A program made the position numbers and the translations under genes. From positions 1 to 35,626 of the forward strand of contig RFMG01000249.1 in assembly GCA_009927835.1 (NCBI GenBank): a stretch of DNA of 35,626 nt, read 5' to 3'. Under the pieces are notes generated by a model. That model saw nothing but the letters and a program-made list of their open reading frames with translations. It did no database searches and was not told where the DNA came from. This document shows, piece after piece, positions 31,014 through 35,626 of this stretch (position 1 is its first letter; each line of letters starts with the position of its first letter). This DNA comes from Verrucomicrobiota bacterium (GTDB lineage Bacteria > Verrucomicrobiota > Verrucomicrobiia > Methylacidiphilales > Verrucolacustridaceae).

Positions 31014-32530
31014 TTGCTCTCCTCCTCTTTTTTCCAGGAACCCTTGGCCAACCGACGCCCTCCCAACTCCGTACGGTGGGCCTGGGTGATTCCGTACTGC
31101 GTCATGATTCTGGGCATCACCTGGTCCACCTCCCCCTTTTTCAAAACCGCAGGCCGCTGATCCCCCTCGAATCGAATCACGGTCCGCTCCCCGCCCGATT
31201 CCAGCGCGGGCAAAACATCCGCCAAGGTGCGGATCCTGCGGCCATTGATTTCACGCACCACCTGCCCCGCGAGTCCCACCAGATAGACATTCGAACGATC
31301 CGGCAAAACGGAGGCCAGGATCACCGGTTCCGGAGTCTCCCGATAGATCTGATCCTGCCCAAACAGCGTGTACGTCTGGCGCAAACGCAGATCGGCACTT
31401 CCGGCCAGCACCGCCATGAGATTCGCCGTCAGGGGCTGAAAAACCAACCCGCCATACAAAACATACCGGGGCGGCTCCTCATAAAGATTCTCGTACATGG
31501 AGAACATCTCGGCGGGACGGAGCGTGATCTTCCGCTTCTCCAACGCCTGATTTCTCCAGACCCCGAGTTCCACCGTATCCCCAGCGAATTTTCGCTCCAC
31601 AATCTCCTCCAGCTGGACGGGTTGCCCATCCAGACGAACCGAGCCGTCGCTTTCGATCGGATGACCGTCGATGGAGAGAAGGACATCCCCTTTTTGCAAC
31701 ACCCCGTCGGCCGATCCCTCCGAAAAAATGTCGGTCACCACCACACCCTGCCCGTCGTTCGGCCGTTGATAGTAGTGGCGCATGGCCGGGTTCTCCAGCG
31801 GCATCCAGCGAATCGCGAGGTCCACATAATGATCGTAGTGCCCATCCTCCACATCTTTCAGAAACCTCCGGATCACGGGAGTCGGGATCATGTAGCCGAC
31901 ATTCTGGGCCACATCCCCACGGAACCCCTGAAACGCCACCCCCACGACCTTGTCCGCCTGCATGACGGGGCCTCCGCTGTTTCCGGGATTGATCGCGGCA
32001 TCAATCTGGATCGCCAGGTGGGACTCCCTTCCGGAATGGGTGTAGGAGTTGTAATCAATACGGCTCACCACCCCGCGGGTCACCGATAAACGGTCCCCGC
32101 CGATCGGGAATCCATAAACCGACACCACCGATTCCAACTCCGGTATTTCGCCGATGGGCAGAACGCTCGTTCCCTTGAGGAAATCCGTGTCCTCCACCTG
32201 CACCAGCGCCAAATCGCAATCATGGGCCACATGGAGAACTTTGGCGGGATACTTCCTTGGATCCGCCTCCCGTTGAACGGTCAGATAGCGTGCTCCACTC
32301 ACCACATGGGCGTTCGTTAGGATCCGATTCCCATCAATCACAAAACCGGCCCCGCGGGCCGAACTGACCGTCCCGGGGTTCCATGGAAGGCGATAGTCCC
32401 AAGTTTGGGCGGTCACTTCGATCATCACCACGTTTTTTCGGGCCTCGCTCAGCTGCCAATCCCTCGTTCCACAACTCCCCAAAAGTGGAATCAGGAGAAG
32501 CCCTCCAACCCTGAAAACTCCTTTCAACAT
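31010..32530 (-). CDS. DegP-like trypsin/PDZ serine protease, putative lipoprotein (start about 32530)
   Basis: Lipobox LLLIPLLGSC; triad in LTNAHVV, HDCDLALVQV, INPGNSGGPVM; PDZ GVVVTDIFSEGSADGVLQKGDVLLSIDGHPI. Confidence 0.93.
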   Translation of the reverse strand: MLKGVFRVGGLLLIPLLGSCGTRDWQLSEARKNVVMIEVTAQTWDYRLPWNPGTVSSARGAGFVIDGNRILTNAHVVSGARYLTVQREADPRKYPAKVLHVAHDCDLALVQVEDTDFLKGTSVLPIGEIPELESVVSVYGFPIGGDRLSVTRGVVSRIDYNSYTHSGRESHLAIQIDAAINPGNSGGPVMQADKVVGVAFQGFRGDVAQNVGYMIPTPVIRRFLKDVEDGHYDHYVDLAIRWMPLENPAMRHYYQRPNDGQGVVVTDIFSEGSADGVLQKGDVLLSIDGHPIESDGSVRLDGQPVQLEEIVERKFAGDTVELGVWRNQALEKRKITLRPAEMFSMYENLYEEPPRYVLYGGLVFQPLTANLMAVLAGSADLRLRQTYTLFGQDQIYRETPEPVILASVLPDRSNVYLVGLAGQVVREINGRRIRTLADVLPALESGGERTVIRFEGDQRPAVLKKGEVDQVMPRIMTQYGITQAHRTELGGRRLAKGSWKKEEESK

Positions 32531-32578
32531 AAGACTCCATCGTATCACCCGGAAAAACCGAGTAAACCAGATTGCCTC

Positions 32579-32932
32579 ATGTCTCCCTGGTCCTACGATG
32601 CCCCCGTGAATGCTTGGGTCCTCCTCGCCATTTCGATCGGGCTGGAAGTCAGCGGAACCCTCTGTTTGAAACAGTCCGATGGGATGACTCGACCCCTTCC
32701 CGCCCTCGGGGTGATTCTTTTTTACCTCGGTGCTTTCACCCTGATGTCCATATGCGTAAAGACCCTCGAGGTCAGCACGGTCTACGCAATCTGGTCGGGT
32801 GCGGGAACGGCTTTGATCGCGCTCATCGGAATCATGTTTTTTGGAGAAAGCTATCCTTGGGTGAAAATCGCAGGTCTTGCCCTGATCATCGGCGGTGTTC
32901 TGCTGCTCCGCTCCTCCAGCGGGAGCGCCTAG
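32579..32932 (+). CDS. Small multidrug resistance (SMR/EmrE-like) transporter
   Basis: [27 protein letters not shown]...[26 protein letters not shown]...[11 protein letters not shown]. Confidence 0.92.
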   Translation: MSPWSYDAPVNAWVLLAISIGLEVSGTLCLKQSDGMTRPLPALGVILFYLGAFTLMSICVKTLEVSTVYAIWSGAGTALIALIGIMFFGESYPWVKIAGLALIIGGVLLLRSSSGSA

Positions 32933-33561
32933 ATCGTCCCGAAGATCCTGTCGCCGGCATCTCCCAGGCCCGGCAAAATGTAACCGTGGGAGTTCAGCTT
33001 CCTGTCCAGGGCCGCGGCGTATAACGGAACATCCGGGTGATGCTTGTGAAAACAGGTGACCCCCTCCGGCGCCGCCACCAGACACAGGAATCGGATCGAC
33101 CTGGGCTTGGCACTTTTTAGCCGATCCGTGGCCGCCACCGCCGAGTTTCCGGTCGCCAGCATGGGATCGAGCAGAATCAGATCCCGCCCCCGCAGGGTTT
33201 TCGATGCTTTAAAATAGTACTCCACCGGCTCCAGGGTCCGGTGATCCCGATAAATTCCGATATGCGCTACACGCGCGGATGGAAAGATATGCAGCATGCC
33301 ATCCAGCAGCCCCATGCCCGCCCGCAGAATGGGGACCAAAACCATCTTCTCCCCCTTCAACACCGGGGCGGACAGGGTTTCGAGCGGGGTGGAAATTCTT
33401 TTGCGGGTCAGAGGCAGATCTCGAGTCACCTCGTAGGACATCAGCATGGCCACCTCACCCACCAGGGCGCGGAACTCCGTGACACTGGTCTCCCTGCGCC
33501 GCAACAGCGACAACTTGTGCTGCACCACCGGATGCCGGACCAGGTGGAAGTTCCTCCTCAC
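32929..33561 (-). CDS. upp: Uracil phosphoribosyltransferase
   Basis: [75 protein letters not shown]. Confidence 0.97.
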   Translation of the reverse strand: MRRNFHLVRHPVVQHKLSLLRRRETSVTEFRALVGEVAMLMSYEVTRDLPLTRKRISTPLETLSAPVLKGEKMVLVPILRAGMGLLDGMLHIFPSARVAHIGIYRDHRTLEPVEYYFKASKTLRGRDLILLDPMLATGNSAVAATDRLKSAKPRSIRFLCLVAAPEGVTCFHKHHPDVPLYAAALDRKLNSHGYILPGLGDAGDRIFGTI

Positions 33562-33569
33562 ATCCCCTC

Positions 33570-34694
33570 CTAGACGTTGAACCGGAAATCCATCACATCG
33601 CCGTCCGCAACGACGTACTCTTTTCCCTCCACCCGCAACTTGCCGGCCTCCCTCACTTTCTGCATCGTCCCGACCGCCTGCAGATCGGCAAAGGCCACCG
33701 TCTCCGCCGCGATAAACCCTCTCTCAAAATCGGTATGGATCACCCCGGCCGCTTGGGGTGCTCGGTCGCCGGCATGAATCGTCCAAGCCCTCGTTTCCTT
33801 GGGACCCGTGGTCAGGTAGGTCCGCAGACCCAAAAGATCATACGCGGCACGAATCAGGGATCCGACTCCCGACTCGGCCACCCCGAGACTGGCCAAATAA
33901 TCCTTGCCCTCCTGCTCGGGAAGATCCACCAGCTCCGACTCGATCTGTGCGCTCACGACCACGGATCGGCTCGAAAGATGGGTCCCGCAATACTCCTCCA
34001 CCTTCCGCACCTGCTCCCCCGTCTTTCCCGTTCGCTCCCCCTTTCCCAAAGCCCCCAGCTCGTCCTCCTTCACATTGCAGGCGAAGAGGGTCGGTTTGGA
34101 GGTCAGAAGAAAAAATCCCCGGATCAATTTTTTTTCATCCTCCGTCATCTCGAGGGTCAGCGCGGGACGACCCGAATCCAAGTGCGGTTTCAATCGACCC
34201 AACAGGGCGAGTTCCGCTTTCGCATGCGCATCCCCCTGCTTGGCCGCTTTTCCGGGCTTGTCCAACCGTTTGGTGACCGTTGCCAGATCGGACAAAACCA
34301 GCTCCGTGACGATGGTTTCGATGTCCCGCAACGGGTCGACCGTTCCCGCGACATGATGGATATCCGCGTCTTCAAAACATCGCACCACCTGGATGATCGC
34401 ATCCACCTCCCGAATATGGGTCAAAAACTGGTTTCCCAACCCCTCCCCCTGGCTTGCCCCCTTCACCAAGCCTGCGATGTCCACCAGTTCAATGGACGCG
34501 GGAAGAATCTTTTCGCTGCCCGACATTTTGGCCAGCCAATCCAATCGGGAGTCAGGGACGGTCACCATTCCGACATTCGGCTCGATCGTGCAGAAGGGAT
34601 AATTCGCCGCCTGGGCCTTCCTCGTGCGGGTGACCGCATTGAAAAGCGTGCTTTTGCCCACGTTCGGGAGCCCCACGATGCCGGCGCGTACCAT
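33570..34694 (-). CDS. ychF: Redox-regulated ATPase/GTPase YchF (track ORF extends to 34772)
   Basis: [79 protein letters not shown]-terminal [15 protein letters not shown]. Confidence 0.97.
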   Translation of the reverse strand: MVRAGIVGLPNVGKSTLFNAVTRTRKAQAANYPFCTIEPNVGMVTVPDSRLDWLAKMSGSEKILPASIELVDIAGLVKGASQGEGLGNQFLTHIREVDAIIQVVRCFEDADIHHVAGTVDPLRDIETIVTELVLSDLATVTKRLDKPGKAAKQGDAHAKAELALLGRLKPHLDSGRPALTLEMTEDEKKLIRGFFLLTSKPTLFACNVKEDELGALGKGERTGKTGEQVRKVEEYCGTHLSSRSVVVSAQIESELVDLPEQEGKDYLASLGVAESGVGSLIRAAYDLLGLRTYLTTGPKETRAWTIHAGDRAPQAAGVIHTDFERGFIAAETVAFADLQAVGTMQKVREAGKLRVEGKEYVVADGDVMDFRFNV

Positions 34695-34821
34695 CCCGAA
34701 TCCTACCCACATCGCACCCTCTGCCTCAATCTTGCGCTCCTTCGCCCATGACTTTGCAATTTCCAATCTCACCGTGGGGTTGGTCTTGCGATCCCCCCCC
34801 CGGACACGCTCAAATCAGCCC

Positions 34822-35626
34822 ATGGACAAAATCGGGATCGGACTGATCGGTTGCGGAACGGTGGGATCCGGTTTGGTCCGGAACCTCCCGCTCGCCAATC
34901 CCCTGCTTGAAGAGCGGCTGGGAATCCACCTCGAGATCCGCGGAATCTCTGTCCGTGACCTGTCGAAACCCCGCGCTTCCCTCCCCCTGCAACCTGTGTC
35001 CGACTGGAAAAAAGTCGTTGCCGATCCCCGTGTCCAAATCCTCGTGGAGCTGGTCGGAGGAACAGAGGAGGCGTTTCACATTGCGGAAGCCTGCCTCAAG
35101 GCCCACAAACCCCTCGTCACCGCCAACAAGGCCCTTCTGGCCGAACGCGGCCAGGAACTCATCCCTTTGGCACAAAAGCACGCCACCCCCATCTACTATG
35201 AGGCCAGTGTCGCTGGCGGGATTCCCGTTCTCAAGGCACTGAGGGAAGGTCTCGTCGCCAACCAACTCCTCGGTCTTCACGGCATCATCAACGGCACCTC
35301 CAACTACATCCTCTCCCGAATGGCCGAGGCCGGCTCCGATTTCGCCACCGTCCTCCAACAGGCCAAGGAGCTGGGATATGCCGAGGCGGATGATCGTTTG
35401 GATGTGGATGGAATCGATGCCGCCCACAAAGCCTCCATCCTCTGCCTGCTTGCCTACGGCTTTCTGCCCAAATTTTCCGAAATCCCCGTGGAGGGGATCC
35501 GAAAAATCACCTCTCAGGATGTCACCTTTGCGCGGCAGCTCGGTTACATCGTGAAACTTCTGGCGCTGGTTCGTCCCGTCGGGAAAGAGCAGATCGAGGT
35601 CCGCGTCGCCCCCACCCTCGTCCCCG
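34822..35626 (+). CDS. hom: Homoserine dehydrogenase, N-terminal part (runs off window)
   Basis: MDKIGIGLIGCGTVGSGLVRNL, LVTANKALLAERG, YEASVAGGIPVLKALREGLVANQLLGLHGIINGTSNYILSRM, GYAEADDRLDVDGIDAAHKASIL. Confidence 0.96.
   Translation, partial: MDKIGIGLIGCGTVGSGLVRNLPLANPLLEERLGIHLEIRGISVRDLSKPRASLPLQPVSDWKKVVADPRVQILVELVGGTEEAFHIAEACLKAHKPLVTANKALLAERGQELIPLAQKHATPIYYEASVAGGIPVLKALREGLVANQLLGLHGIINGTSNYILSRMAEAGSDFATVLQQAKELGYAEADDRLDVDGIDAAHKASILCLLAYGFLPKFSEIPVEGIRKITSQDVTFARQLGYIVKLLALVRPVGKEQIEVRVAPTLVP

Noticed and set aside
31076-32089. 337-aa plus-strand ORF opposite the DegP-like protease
   Set aside because: Antisense shadow ORF, no recognisable domain.
32531-33085. N-terminal extension of the DegP-like ORF in the track ([14 protein letters not shown]...)
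   Set aside because: Extension is antisense to the SMR gene; the lipoprotein signal MLKGVFRVGGLLLIPLLGSC at 32530 is the plausible start.
33735-34751. 338-aa plus-strand ORF opposite ychF
   Set aside because: Antisense shadow ORF.

Overview
The window is a dense bacterial chromosomal segment, about 35.6 kb, with many 4-bp ATGA stop/start overlaps. Gene content (heptose/Kdo/Lpt genes, peptidoglycan genes) indicates a diderm; the kdsB-pyrG-kdsA-lpt linkage and the overall repertoire suggest a Verrucomicrobiota-like member of the PVC superphylum (inference). Main blocks are: a DegT-family aminotransferase 5' end; a nucleotidyltransferase with a small overlapping ORF (toxin-antitoxin-like); murA with Asp at the fosfomycin-target Cys position; a secreted transglutaminase-like/TPR protein split by a frameshift; a PHP phosphatase; an LPS-precursor and export operon hldA-gmhB-kdsB-pyrG-kdsA-lptC-lptA-lptB; pyrF, ispE, rpsT, an M50-like protein and argS; a minus-strand exopolysaccharide/two-component block (NtrB/NtrC-like, membrane protein, outer-membrane barrel, Wzc-like kinase, Wza-like export protein, nadD, rsfS); corA, gpmI and gph; a tandem of an intact trypsin-PDZ lipoprotein protease and a paralogue that has lost all three triad residues; an SMR transporter, upp, ychF and the 5' part of homoserine dehydrogenase. 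The observations most worth a second look are the protease/pseudoprotease pair, the MurA Cys-to-Asp change, three genes each interrupted by an apparent single-base deletion (two of them normally essential, so sequence error is the leading explanation), two genes whose only plausible starts are CTG, the nucleotidyltransferase cassette, and a perfect 10-bp inverted repeat in a divergent intergenic region. I found no rRNA, complete tRNA, CRISPR array or transposase. I did not identify a clear multi-gene system that is wholly new.
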